Positions 27,635 through 36,348 of a stretch of 54,758 nt of DNA are shown piece after piece. The notes beneath the pieces are model-generated. The model searched no databases. It had not been told where the DNA came from and saw nothing but the letters and a program-made list of their open reading frames with translations. Position numbers and translations under genes: made by a program. The DNA lies in NCBI RefSeq assembly GCF_006715495.1, contig NZ_VFNI01000010.1, positions 1 through 54,758 on the forward strand, read 5' to 3'. The number at the start of each line of letters is the position of its first letter. Position 1 is the stretch's first letter. The stretch comes from Herbaspirillum sp. SJZ106. Its GTDB lineage: Bacteria; Pseudomonadota; Gammaproteobacteria; Burkholderiales; Burkholderiaceae_D.

Positions 27635-27988
27635 ATGGGACTGAGCTGGATGTCCGCCCTCAAACTGATTCCCTGGGGAGACGTGGTGCAAGCCACGCCC
27701 GGGATTGTGCGCGGCGCCCGCGATCTCTGGTCGCGCACGCGCCGCGCCAAGTCGGAATCCGACGCGCACGACGGCACGCCGCTGGCGCCAGGCGACACCG
27801 CGCAACTGGCCGCGCGCATCGAACAACTGGAAGCTGAACAACTGGAGGCGAGCCGGCTGATCAACACGCTGGCCGAACAGAACGCCCAACTGGTCGCCAC
27901 CCTCGATGCGGTACGGCGGCGCACGCGGGCGCTGATGGCTGGTTGCGTATTGCTGGCCGTGGGGCTGGCGGCCTTGTGGCTGCGCTGA
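27635..27988 (+). CDS. Small membrane protein with coiled coil
   Basis: I do not recognise a characterised family. The 117-residue product has a weakly hydrophobic, possibly amphipathic N-terminus (SWMSALKLIPWGDVVQATP), a charged linker, a heptad-like coiled coil (about 55-92, with AARIEQLEAEQLEASRLI), and one C-terminal transmembrane segment (about 99-116, ALMAGCVLLAVGLAALWL). AAAGGAG lies eight bases before the ATG at 27635. It looks like a C-tail-anchored inner-membrane protein with its coiled coil in the cytoplasm. It is divergent from the LprI-like gene. Confidence 0.72.
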   Translation: MGLSWMSALKLIPWGDVVQATPGIVRGARDLWSRTRRAKSESDAHDGTPLAPGDTAQLAARIEQLEAEQLEASRLINTLAEQNAQLVATLDAVRRRTRALMAGCVLLAVGLAALWLR

Positions 27989-28205
27989 TTGCCGCACGCT
28001 TGTCCCGCCGCCAGCAAGATCGGCGGCATCGTATTACCATAGCGAGGTTTTCAACGGCCTGTTCAACGGCCTGTTCTTGGCCCAGGCTGGCGGCGCAATG
28101 CCGTTTCGGTTTTGCCGCTGAAAACCAGAACGCCAGGCCTGTCCGTTTTCGCTGGTTGCGGCGGACGGCTATTTTCCTCCCTCCTGTTTCCGAAAGGACT
28201 TTCCC

Positions 28206-29258
28206 ATGCTGAAATCGCAAGGTTACGCTGCACACAATGCAACTTCCCCATTGGCGCCGTTCAGCTTCGAGCGGCGCGAGGTCGGGGCGCACGACGTGCA
28301 GATCGACATCCTGTTCTGCGGCGTTTGCCATTCCGACCTGCACATGGCGCGCGACGAATGGAAGGGGACTGCCTTCCCGGTAGTGCCGGGCCACGAGATC
28401 GTCGGCCGCGTCGCCAAGGTCGGCGCGCATGTCACCAGGTTCAAGGTCGGCCAGATCGCCGGCGTCGGCTGTATGGTGGATTCCTGCCAGACTTGCGCAA
28501 GCTGCGGCGAAGGCCTGGAGCAATATTGCGAGAACGGCTTCACCGGCACCTACAGCGCGCCGGACAAGGTCAGCGGCGGCTATACCTACGGCGGCTACTC
28601 CAACAACATCGTGGTCAACGAGAAGTTCGTGCTGTCGGTTTCCGACAAGCTGGACCCGGCCGGCGCCGCGCCGCTCTTGTGCGCGGGCATCACCACCTGG
28701 TCGCCGCTGCGCCACTGGAAGGTCGGCCCCGGCCAGAAGGTCGGCATCGTCGGCCTGGGCGGCCTGGGGCATATGGGCGTCAAGCTGGCGCATGCGATGG
28801 GCGCGCGCGTGGTGCTGTTCACCACTTCGCCGGACAAGCGGGAAGACGCGCTGCGCCTGGGCGCCGATGAAGTGGTGGTGTCCAAGGACGCGGCGCAGAT
28901 GGCCGCGCATGCCAACAGCTTCGACTTCATCCTCAATACCGTGGCCGCGCCGCACAATCTGGATGCCTTCATGGTGCTGTTGAAGCGCGAAGGCACAATG
29001 ACGCTGGTCGGCCTGCCGGAGCATCCGCACCCGTCGCCCTCGGTGGCCAACTTCATCTTCAAGCGCCGCCACCTGGCCGGTTCGCTCATCGGCGGCATCC
29101 AGGAAACCCAGGAAATGCTGGATTTCTGCGCCGAGCACGGTATTCACTCCGACATCGAGATCATCAAGATCCAGGACATCAACCAGGCTTACGAGCGCAT
29201 GCTCAAGAGCGATGTGAAGTACCGCTTCGTGATCGACATGTCGTCGCTGGCAGCCTGA
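28206..29258 (+). CDS. Zinc-dependent NAD(P) alcohol dehydrogenase, YahK/cinnamyl-alcohol type
   Basis: The 350-residue medium-chain dehydrogenase interconverts alcohols and aldehydes. The catalytic zinc site is Cys38 in CGVCHSD and His63-Glu64 in PGHE. The structural zinc site is Cys94, Cys97, Cys100 and Cys108. A Rossmann motif GLGGLGHMG (about 183) binds NAD(P). The TGTYSAPDKVSGGYTYGGYS segment marks the YahK/CAD group, which usually prefers NADPH and aldehyde reduction. GAAAGGA precedes the ATG. It is transcribed alone; the permease gene lies about 105 bases downstream. Confidence 0.9.
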   Translation: MLKSQGYAAHNATSPLAPFSFERREVGAHDVQIDILFCGVCHSDLHMARDEWKGTAFPVVPGHEIVGRVAKVGAHVTRFKVGQIAGVGCMVDSCQTCASCGEGLEQYCENGFTGTYSAPDKVSGGYTYGGYSNNIVVNEKFVLSVSDKLDPAGAAPLLCAGITTWSPLRHWKVGPGQKVGIVGLGGLGHMGVKLAHAMGARVVLFTTSPDKREDALRLGADEVVVSKDAAQMAAHANSFDFILNTVAAPHNLDAFMVLLKREGTMTLVGLPEHPHPSPSVANFIFKRRHLAGSLIGGIQETQEMLDFCAEHGIHSDIEIIKIQDINQAYERMLKSDVKYRFVIDMSSLAA

Positions 29259-29364
29259 ACGACGCAAGCCAAGGAGCGGCGGCCTGCCGGCCTTGTGGCG
29301 GCAGGCCGCTTCCTTATTGTTTTGGGTCTCATCGACCTTACTTCGACTTGGAATTGACCACGGC

Positions 29365-31863
29365 ATGTTTGAACAAGCATTGCGCATGACCCGGCGCGAC
29401 TGGCGCACCGGCGAGTTGCGCTTCCTGCTGATCGCATTGATCGTCGCGGTGGCGGCGCTGTCTTCCGTCGGCTTCTTTGTCGACCGCATGCGCGCGGGCA
29501 TGACGCGCGACGCCCATCAGTTGCTGGGCGCCGACCTGCTGGTCGCGGCCGACCAGCCGATGCCGGCGCAATGGCTGCAGCAGGCGCAAGAGCGTGGCCT
29601 GGCGCAGGCCCAGACGGTCGTGTTCCCCAGCATGGCGCAAGCCGGGAACGGCGAGCAGGCGCGCTCGGTACTGTCGTCGATCAAGGCGGTCACGCCGGGT
29701 TATCCGTTGCGCGGGCAGTTGAAGCTGCACGGCGCGGACGGCGCCGACCGGGTTGCCGCCGGCATTCCACAGGCCGGCACCGTCTGGGTCGATCCGCAGA
29801 TATTGTCCGCGCTGGATGTGCGCGAGGGCGGCATGCTGAGGCTGGGCGACAAGGATTTCCGCATCGCCGGCATCATTTCGGTGGAACCCGACCGCGGCAG
29901 CGCGTTTGTCAATTTCGCGCCGCGCGTGATGCTGGCCGACAGCGACCTGGCAGCCACCAACCTGGTGCAGGTGGGGTCGCGCGTGACCTACCGCTTGCTG
30001 CTGGCGGGCGCGCCGGAGCCGGTCAAGGCCTTCCAGCAGGAAGTGGAGCGGCAGATCGAGGCGCAGAAGATGCGCGCCGTGCGCATCGAATCGCTGGAGA
30101 ACGGCCGCCCTGAAATGCGCGCCACGCTGGATCGCGCCGAGCAGTTCCTGTCGCTGGTGGGATTGTTGTCGGCCATGCTGGCAGCGCTGGCGGTGGCCAT
30201 GGCGGCGCGCCGTTTCATGATGCGCCATCTGGATGCCTGCGCCATGCTGCGCTGTTTCGGCATGACGCAGAACGAAGTCACGGCGCTGTACCTGATCGAG
30301 TTCGTGCTGGTCGGCCTGGCCGCCAGCGCCATTGGCGTGGCGCTTGGCTATGCGGCGCATCTGGCGCTGTTGCAATGGCTGGGCCGCTTCATGCCGACCG
30401 CATTGCCGCCGGCCGGCTGGCAGCCGGCGCTGCAGGGCATGGCCACCGGCTTGCTGTTGCTGGTGGGCTTTGCGCTGCCGCCCATCCTGCAACTGCGCAA
30501 CGTGCCGCACAACCGCGTGATCCGGCGCGAGCAGGGCACGCCGCAGACGCTGACGGTGCTGACCTATGTGCTGGGCACGCTGGTGTTTTCCGGGTTGCTG
30601 CTGTGGCAGGCCGGCGACCTCAAGCTGGGCTTGTTGACGGTGGCCGGTTTCCTCGGCGGTTTCGGCCTGTTTGCGCTGGTGGCGTGGCTGTGCCTGCGCG
30701 CCTTGCGTGGGTTGCGCGGCTGGTTCGACAGCCAGAGCTGGCGCTTCGCCATCGACGGCTTGCAGCGCCGCCCGGCGGCGGCCGTGATGCAGGTGGTGGC
30801 GCTGGGACTGGGTTTGATGGCCTTGCTGCTGTTGACGGTGATTCGCGGCGACCTGGTCGGCGCCTGGCAACAAGCGACGCCGCCGGATGCGCCCAACCGT
30901 TTCGTGATCAACATCCAGCCCGACCAGCGCGCGGCGGTGACCGGCGCACTGGAGCAGGGCGGAGTCGCCCAGCCGCAGCTGTATCCGATGATCCGCGGCC
31001 GCCTGGTGCAGATCAACGGCCGCCAGATCAGCGCGGCCGATTACAAGGAAGACCGCGCCAAGCGCCTGGTCGACCGCGAATTCAACCTCTCGACCATGAA
31101 GGACATCCCGCCCGGCAACAGCATCGTGGCCGGCAACTGGTACGACGACAGCAAGCCGGAAGCCTCGGTCGAGCGCGGCCTGGCGCAGACCTTGGGGATC
31201 CAGCTGGGGGACCGGCTGCAGTTCGATATCGCCGGCCAGCTGGTGGAAGCGCCGGTGACCAGCCTGCGCAAGCTGGAATGGGGCTCGCTGCGGGTGAACT
31301 TCTTTGTGATCATCAACCCGCAAGCGATGCGCGATGCGCCGCAAAGCTGGATCACCGCCTTCCATCTGGCGCCGTCGCAGGAAGCGCTGGGCAATACGCT
31401 CACGCGCGATTTCCCGAACCTGACCGTGGTCGATATCGGCAACGTGCTGCGCCAGATCCAGGAGGTGGTGGGGCAGGTGATTTCGGCGGTCGAATTCCTG
31501 TTCCTGTTCACGCTGTGCTCCGGTGTGCTGGTGCTGTACGCGGCGCTGGCCGGCTCGCAGGACGAGCGGGTGCGCGAGGCGGGCTTGCTGCGGGCGCTGG
31601 GCGCGACGCGGGCCGAGCTTTCCCGGGCGCAACGCATCGAGGTGTTGCTGGTGGGTTCGGTGGCGGGTTTGCTGGCGGCCAGCGGCGCGGCCGCCATCGG
31701 TTGGGCGCTGGCGCATTACGTCTTCAATTTCGACTGGACGTTCAGCCCGCTGGTATGGATCGCCGGCATGGCCATCGGCGCCGGGTGTTCGGCCATCGGC
31801 GGCTGGGCCGGGCTGCGCCATGTACTGGGCCGCCCGCCGCTGCAGACGCTGAGGGAGGCGTGA
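29365..31863 (+). CDS. ABC transporter permease, FtsX/YbbP type
   Basis: The 832-residue inner-membrane protein has the double FtsX layout: an N-terminal helix, a large periplasmic region, three helices (about 255-400), a central pair, a second periplasmic domain, and three C-terminal helices beginning near FLFLFTLCSGVLVLYAALA. It resembles E. coli YbbP, the partner of ATPase YbbA, thought to move lipids or lipoproteins out of the inner membrane. No ATPase gene is adjacent. I start at the ATG at 29365 (FEQALRMTRRDWR), the usual family N-terminus; the Shine-Dalgarno is poor. Confidence 0.86.
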   Translation: MFEQALRMTRRDWRTGELRFLLIALIVAVAALSSVGFFVDRMRAGMTRDAHQLLGADLLVAADQPMPAQWLQQAQERGLAQAQTVVFPSMAQAGNGEQARSVLSSIKAVTPGYPLRGQLKLHGADGADRVAAGIPQAGTVWVDPQILSALDVREGGMLRLGDKDFRIAGIISVEPDRGSAFVNFAPRVMLADSDLAATNLVQVGSRVTYRLLLAGAPEPVKAFQQEVERQIEAQKMRAVRIESLENGRPEMRATLDRAEQFLSLVGLLSAMLAALAVAMAARRFMMRHLDACAMLRCFGMTQNEVTALYLIEFVLVGLAASAIGVALGYAAHLALLQWLGRFMPTALPPAGWQPALQGMATGLLLLVGFALPPILQLRNVPHNRVIRREQGTPQTLTVLTYVLGTLVFSGLLLWQAGDLKLGLLTVAGFLGGFGLFALVAWLCLRALRGLRGWFDSQSWRFAIDGLQRRPAAAVMQVVALGLGLMALLLLTVIRGDLVGAWQQATPPDAPNRFVINIQPDQRAAVTGALEQGGVAQPQLYPMIRGRLVQINGRQISAADYKEDRAKRLVDREFNLSTMKDIPPGNSIVAGNWYDDSKPEASVERGLAQTLGIQLGDRLQFDIAGQLVEAPVTSLRKLEWGSLRVNFFVIINPQAMRDAPQSWITAFHLAPSQEALGNTLTRDFPNLTVVDIGNVLRQIQEVVGQVISAVEFLFLFTLCSGVLVLYAALAGSQDERVREAGLLRALGATRAELSRAQRIEVLLVGSVAGLLAASGAAAIGWALAHYVFNFDWTFSPLVWIAGMAIGAGCSAIGGWAGLRHVLGRPPLQTLREA

Positions 31864-31965
31864 CCCGATCCAGGTCAAGATAGCGCCGGAAAGCCGCCGC
31901 CACGCCGCTTTGAGAGGGCTATATGGGCAGCGGTGGCGGGCGCGCTGCGGTATCATGGCGGTCTT

Positions 31966-32367
31966 ATGCAAATCGAAGATCCCAATCAGCCGACCACTTT
32001 CGACCTGATCGGCGGCGCAGGGAAACTGCGCGAGATGGTCGACCGTTTCTACGACCTGATGGACCTGGAGCCGGAGTTCGCCGGTATCCGCGCGCTGCAT
32101 CCGCCTTCGTTGGACGGCTCGCGCGAAAAGACCTATATGTTCCTGTCCGGCTGGACCGGCGGCCCCAACCTGTATATCGAGCAGTTCGGCCATCCGCGCC
32201 TGCGCGCGCGCCATTTGCCCTTTCCTATCGGCGTCTCGGAGCGCGACCAGTGGCTGCGCTGCATGGCGTGGGCGATGCAGGATGTCGGCTTGCCGGAGGA
32301 ATTGCAAAAGCGCCTGCTGGCGGCCTTTTACCAGACCGCCGACTGGATGCGCAACAAGGCGGAGTAA
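31966..32367 (+). CDS. Group II truncated haemoglobin
   Basis: The 133-residue product fits TrHb group II. The proximal haem ligand is His83 in ARHLPFPIG. Tyr29 (B10, FYDLM) and Trp96 (G8, DQWLRCM) are the expected oxygen-pocket residues, and the group's FLSGWTGGPNLY insert is present. Roles proposed for the group are oxygen or nitric oxide chemistry and redox stress. It lies between the permease and rmuC genes on the same strand, about 100 bases from each, and may be co-transcribed. The start lacks a Shine-Dalgarno. Confidence 0.9.
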   Translation: MQIEDPNQPTTFDLIGGAGKLREMVDRFYDLMDLEPEFAGIRALHPPSLDGSREKTYMFLSGWTGGPNLYIEQFGHPRLRARHLPFPIGVSERDQWLRCMAWAMQDVGLPEELQKRLLAAFYQTADWMRNKAE

Positions 32368-32468
32368 AACGTCTTGCGCTTGCGCCGCGCGCCGCAATCG
32401 CGCACCATGGCATATCTTTCTTCCAAGGCCTGTGGCAGCGATGCGCGGGCCGCCATTTCTTTTGCTCC

Positions 32469-33944
32469 ATGACATCCTTTGAACTGATACTCGCCGGCCT
32501 GGTGGCGGTCGGCATCGTGCTGCAAATCCTGGTGCTGCTGCGTTCCGGCCGCAAGGACGACAACGGCGCCGAAGCCGCCTTGCAGCAGCTCAAGCAGGAT
32601 TTGCAGCGCCATCAGCAAGACACCGGCGAGCGCATCGAACGCGAACTGCGTAGCCAGGTGCAGGCCAGCGCGCAAAGCACGCGGCAGGAGCTGGGCGCCA
32701 ATTTCGCCCAGTTACAGCAGACGCTGGCCACGCAGATCTCCAGCGTGGCGACGCTGCAGAACAACCAGATCGACGGCTTCGCCCAGCAACTGGTCAAGCT
32801 CAACGAAACCAATGCCCAGCAGCTCGACGGCATGCGCCAGTCGCTGACGCAGCAAGCACAGGTCAACCGCGAGGAGCAGGCGCTGTCCTTGAAGCGCTTC
32901 GGCGATACCCTGAACCAGCAATTGTCTGCGCTGACCGAATCCAACTCCCAGCGCATGGCCGAGGTGCGCGCCACGCTGGAGTCCAAGATCAAGGATCTGC
33001 AGAACGACAACGCGCAAAAGCTGGAAGAGATGCGCAAGACCGTGGACGAGAAACTGCATGCCACGCTGGAGCAGCGCCTGGGCGAGTCGTTCAAGCTGGT
33101 GTCCGACCGCCTGGACAAGGTGCACCAGGGCCTGGGCGAGATGCAGCAGCTGGCCACCGGCGTGGGCGACCTGAAGCGCGTGCTGACCAACGTCAAGACG
33201 CGCGGCACCTGGGGCGAAGTGCAGCTGGAGATTTTGCTGGAGCAGATGCTCACCCCCGACCAGTACGCCAAGAACGTCGAGACCGTGCCGGGCAGCGGGG
33301 AGCGGGTGGAGTTCGCCATCCGCCTGCCGGGCGCCAAGGACGATGCGACGCCGGTATGGATGCCGATCGATGCCAAGTTCCCGAAGGAGCAGTACGAGCG
33401 CCTGGTGGACGCGGCCGAGCGCGCCGATGCCGATGGCGTGGCGACCGCCGGCAAGGAGCTGGAGCGCGCCGTGCGCGGCGAAGCCAAGACCATCGCCGAG
33501 AAATACCTGTCGCCGCCGCTGACCACCGACTTCGCCATCCTGTTCCTGCCGACCGAAGGCCTGTATGCGGAAGTGATGCGCCGTCCGGGCCTGTCGGATG
33601 ACCTGCAGCGCACGCACCGCGTCACCATCGCCGGGCCATCGACCTTGTTGGCGTTGCTCAACAGCCTGCAGATGGGCTTCCGCACGCTGGCGCTGGAGAA
33701 GCGCTCGTCGGAAGTGTGGCAGGTGCTGGGGGCGGTCAAGACCGAGTTCGGCAAGTTCGGCGATGTGCTGGCCTCGACCAAACTTGCGCTGGAACGCGCG
33801 GCCAGGAACATCGACCAGGCCGAAACCCGCACGCGCCAGATGACGCGCAAGCTCAAGTCGGTCGAAGCCTTGCCGTCGGAGAGCGCGCAGAAATTGCTGG
33901 GAACCGAAGAGCTGGATCTGGGGGACGACGCCGAAGGCGTTTGA
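32469..33944 (+). CDS. rmuC: DNA recombination protein RmuC
   Basis: RmuC limits recombination at inverted repeats; the family has a restriction-endonuclease-like core. The 491-residue product has an N-terminal membrane helix (about 4-25, LILAGLVAVGIVLQILVLL), a long coiled coil (about 35-230), and the conserved RmuC domain with NVKTRGTWGEVQLEILLEQ, MPIDAKFPKEQYERL and ILFLPTEGLYAEV. The reading frame extends upstream, but that part overlaps the haemoglobin gene and is antisense-like in composition, so I start at the ATG at 32469. A strong terminator follows. Confidence 0.92.
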   Translation: MTSFELILAGLVAVGIVLQILVLLRSGRKDDNGAEAALQQLKQDLQRHQQDTGERIERELRSQVQASAQSTRQELGANFAQLQQTLATQISSVATLQNNQIDGFAQQLVKLNETNAQQLDGMRQSLTQQAQVNREEQALSLKRFGDTLNQQLSALTESNSQRMAEVRATLESKIKDLQNDNAQKLEEMRKTVDEKLHATLEQRLGESFKLVSDRLDKVHQGLGEMQQLATGVGDLKRVLTNVKTRGTWGEVQLEILLEQMLTPDQYAKNVETVPGSGERVEFAIRLPGAKDDATPVWMPIDAKFPKEQYERLVDAAERADADGVATAGKELERAVRGEAKTIAEKYLSPPLTTDFAILFLPTEGLYAEVMRRPGLSDDLQRTHRVTIAGPSTLLALLNSLQMGFRTLALEKRSSEVWQVLGAVKTEFGKFGDVLASTKLALERAARNIDQAETRTRQMTRKLKSVEALPSESAQKLLGTEELDLGDDAEGV

Positions 33945-33991
33945 GGCCTGGATGGCAAAACGGATGGGAAGAAGGGACGGCTTGCCGTCTA

Positions 33992-34028
33992 ATGCCGTTC
34001 AGTTAAGCGCTGAACGGCATTTTTGTTT
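33992..34028 (+). terminator. Terminator after rmuC
   Basis: ATGCCGTTCAG and CTGAACGGCAT form a perfect 11-base stem with a 7-base loop, followed by TTTTGTTTG. Its right arm is also the start of the tandem repeat that follows. Confidence 0.88.
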
Positions 34029-34367
34029 GTGGAGGTTTGTGGAGTCCAGACTCCGTTCGCCCTGAGTAGCTGCGCAGCAGCGTATCGAAGGGCAGGCAAG
34101 GCCGCTGATGCTGGCGCGCTGGCTTCGATACGACCCTGACGGGTCTACTCAGCCCGAACGGATTCTGTGGTGAGTGCTTCAGAATTAGCCTTAACGGAAC
34201 GGCATTTGTGTTTGTGCACTCCAGACCCCGTTCGCCCTGAGTAGCTGCGCAGCAGCGTATCGAAGGGCAGGCGAGGCCGCTGATGCTGGCGCGCTGGCTT
34301 CGATACGGCCCTGGCGGGCCTACTCAGCCCGAACGGACTCTGTGAATTGGCCTTAACTGAACGGCAT
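34010..34367. repeat. Tandem duplication containing palindromic elements, copies B and C
   Basis: The unit beginning GAACGGCAT occurs at 34012, 34197 and 34359, giving periods of 185 and 162 bases; the third copy is only a start. Each full unit holds a 109-base palindromic element (34053-34161 and 34228-34336). Each element has left arm CCGTTCGCCCTGAGTAGC to CGTATCGAAG and right arm CTTCGATACG to CTACTCAGCCCGAACGG. The elements are the same family as the one at 14.9 kb. No gene is visible in 33945-34412. Confidence 0.85.
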
Positions 34368-34412
34368 TACGGTTTGCTGTCCCTTTTCTATTCTTGGCAC
34401 TGCATAGGCGCA

Positions 34413-35708
34413 TCAAACCAGGCCGTCAAACACTACCACCGACACTTCTTCTCCCGCCGCGACATCGCCGCGCTCATGTTCCAGCGCGATGATGCAATTG
34501 GCATCCGACATCGAGCGCAGGATGCCCGAGCCCTGGGTGCCGGTGAGCCGGACCGACCATACGCCTTGCGCATCGGGCGCGAGAATGCCGCGCTGGTATT
34601 CGGTGCGGCCGGCCTTCTTGCGGATGGCGCCGGCCGATCTCACGCGCAGGCGCGGCAGCGGCGATGCTTCGGCGCCGGCCAGGCGCAGCAGGGCGTCGCG
34701 CACGAAGAAATAGAAACTCACCGTCACCGCCACCGGATTGCCAGGCAGGCCGAACAGGTAGGCGTCGCGGCCGTTGGAGGCGATACGGCCGAAGGCCAGC
34801 GGGCGGCCGGGACGCATGCCGATTTTCCAGAACAGCATGGCGCCCAGGCTGGCCATGGTCTGCTTGGTGTAGTCCGCGGCGCCGACCGAGACGCCGCCGG
34901 AGGTGATGACCGCGTCGGCTTCTTCGCAGGCGCTGCGGAAGGAGGCTTCCAGCGCGGCCGGGTCGTCGCCCACCACGCCCAGGTCGAGGATGTCGCAGCC
35001 CAGGCGCGTGAGCATGCCGTGCAGGGTGTAGCGGTTGGAGTCGTAGACGCAGCCCGGGTCGAGCGGCTCGCCCACCGAGCGCAATTCATCGCCGGTGGAA
35101 AAAAAGGCCACGCGCAGGCGGCGCTGCACCGGCACTTCGGCAATCCCGAGCGAGGCCAACAGGCCAATGTCGGACGGGCGCAATTGCCGGCCGCGCGGCA
35201 GCGCCACGGTGCCGATGGCCAGGTCTTCGCCGCGCAGGCGGCGGTTGTCGCCGGGGCGCACGCGGCCGGCGGGGATGGTGACGCCGTGCCGGTCGGCATC
35301 GGCGGTCAATTCCTGCGGGATCACGGTATCGCAACCGGCAGGCATGGGCGCCCCGGTCATGATGCGCACGCATTGGCCGCGCAGCACTTCGCCATCGAAG
35401 CTGGCGCCGGCATGCACCGCGCCGGCGATCTCCAGGCGCACCTCATTGCCCGCGGCGATATCTTCGCCGCGCATGGCGTAGCCGTCCATGGCCGAATTGT
35501 CGTGGGCGGGCACGTCGATGCGGGAGACGATATCTTGCCCCAGCACGCGGCCAAGGGCGCTGCGGATGGCGACTTTTTCTACCGCGTCGATGGGGCGGAT
35601 GAAATCATGGATGACGCTTTGCGCTTGCGTCACCGTCATGGCATTGGGATCGTAGCCGCTGATGCAACTGATGATGTCGTCGAGGGAGTGCGGGGAAGTC
35701 TGGGTCAT
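34413..35708 (-). CDS. moeA: Molybdopterin molybdenumtransferase
   Basis: MoeA inserts molybdate into adenylated molybdopterin made by MogA. The 431-residue product shows the MoeA motifs DVPAHDNSAMDGYAMR (about 60-75), RIMTGAPMPAGCDTVI, STGDELRSVG, TSGGVSVGAADYTKQ and LFGLPGNPVAVTVSF. The start at 35708 overlaps the mobA stop by ATGA, which argues for translational coupling and against longer in-frame starts. It is the last gene of moaA-mobA-moeA. Confidence 0.95.
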   Translation of the reverse strand: MTQTSPHSLDDIISCISGYDPNAMTVTQAQSVIHDFIRPIDAVEKVAIRSALGRVLGQDIVSRIDVPAHDNSAMDGYAMRGEDIAAGNEVRLEIAGAVHAGASFDGEVLRGQCVRIMTGAPMPAGCDTVIPQELTADADRHGVTIPAGRVRPGDNRRLRGEDLAIGTVALPRGRQLRPSDIGLLASLGIAEVPVQRRLRVAFFSTGDELRSVGEPLDPGCVYDSNRYTLHGMLTRLGCDILDLGVVGDDPAALEASFRSACEEADAVITSGGVSVGAADYTKQTMASLGAMLFWKIGMRPGRPLAFGRIASNGRDAYLFGLPGNPVAVTVSFYFFVRDALLRLAGAEASPLPRLRVRSAGAIRKKAGRTEYQRGILAPDAQGVWSVRLTGTQGSGILRSMSDANCIIALEHERGDVAAGEEVSVVVFDGLV

Positions 35709-36319
35709 CGTTCTTGTTCGAGCCGCTGCAGTTCCAGCCCGGTGTTGATATTGCAGAAGGCGCGTTCGTCGGGGAAATCGACTTCCACGCATTGCAGCGT
35801 GGCGAACCAGAATTCCATCTTGCGTTCGCCGGCGGCGAGGTAGGCGTTGAGCGAGGGCAGGGTCGACTTCCTCAGCAGCGAGCATACCGGATGGGCTTGC
35901 CTGCTGCCGTCTTTTCCGGTGACGACGAAGGCGGCATCGGCGCCGCTGGCGATCAGTTCATCGGCCAGCCGCGCCACCAGGTCATAGGGGATGAGCGGAG
36001 TATCGCAAGGGGCGGTCGCCAGGAACGGCGTGGCACAGTGCGAGAGACCGCATTGCAGGCCGGCCAGGGGACCAGGGAAATCGGGGGCGAGGTCGTGCCA
36101 GATCGGATAACCGAAGGCGGCATAGCGCTGCTGGGAGCGGTTGGCGTTGACCGCCAGGGTGCAGACCTGCGGCGCCAGTCGTTCCAGCACATGCTGGGCG
36201 AGCGGTTTGCCGTGCAGCTCTTGCAGGCCCTTGTCGACGCCGCCCATGCGCGTGCCGCGCCCGCCGGCCAGGACGAGGCCGGTGATATGGCTGGCAACGA
36301 TGGCAGGTACGGCGGACAT
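35705..36319 (-). CDS. mobA: Molybdenum cofactor guanylyltransferase
   Basis: MobA joins GMP to Mo-molybdopterin, making the bis-MGD cofactor used by DMSO-reductase-family enzymes. The 204-residue product starts with the nucleotide-binding TGLVLAGGRGTRMGGVDKGL loop (about 13-32) and has the CDTPLIPYDL metal-binding segment (about 110). The start at 36319 gives the normal length; a longer in-frame reading overlaps moaA and is Arg-rich noise. It lies 29 bases after moaA and overlaps moeA. Confidence 0.93.
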   Translation of the reverse strand: MSAVPAIVASHITGLVLAGGRGTRMGGVDKGLQELHGKPLAQHVLERLAPQVCTLAVNANRSQQRYAAFGYPIWHDLAPDFPGPLAGLQCGLSHCATPFLATAPCDTPLIPYDLVARLADELIASGADAAFVVTGKDGSRQAHPVCSLLRKSTLPSLNAYLAAGERKMEFWFATLQCVEVDFPDERAFCNINTGLELQRLEQER

Positions 36320-36348
36320 GATGCGGTTGGTTGAAAGGGGGGCGAGAC

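Noticed and set aside
31923..32468. N-terminal extension of RmuC upstream of 32469
   Set aside because: It overlaps the haemoglobin gene in another phase and reads as Arg-rich noise; RmuC normally starts with its membrane helix.
29338..32475. Long minus-strand frame opposite the permease and haemoglobin genes
   Set aside because: The product is Gln/Arg/His-rich without domains; the plus strand has clear protein families throughout.
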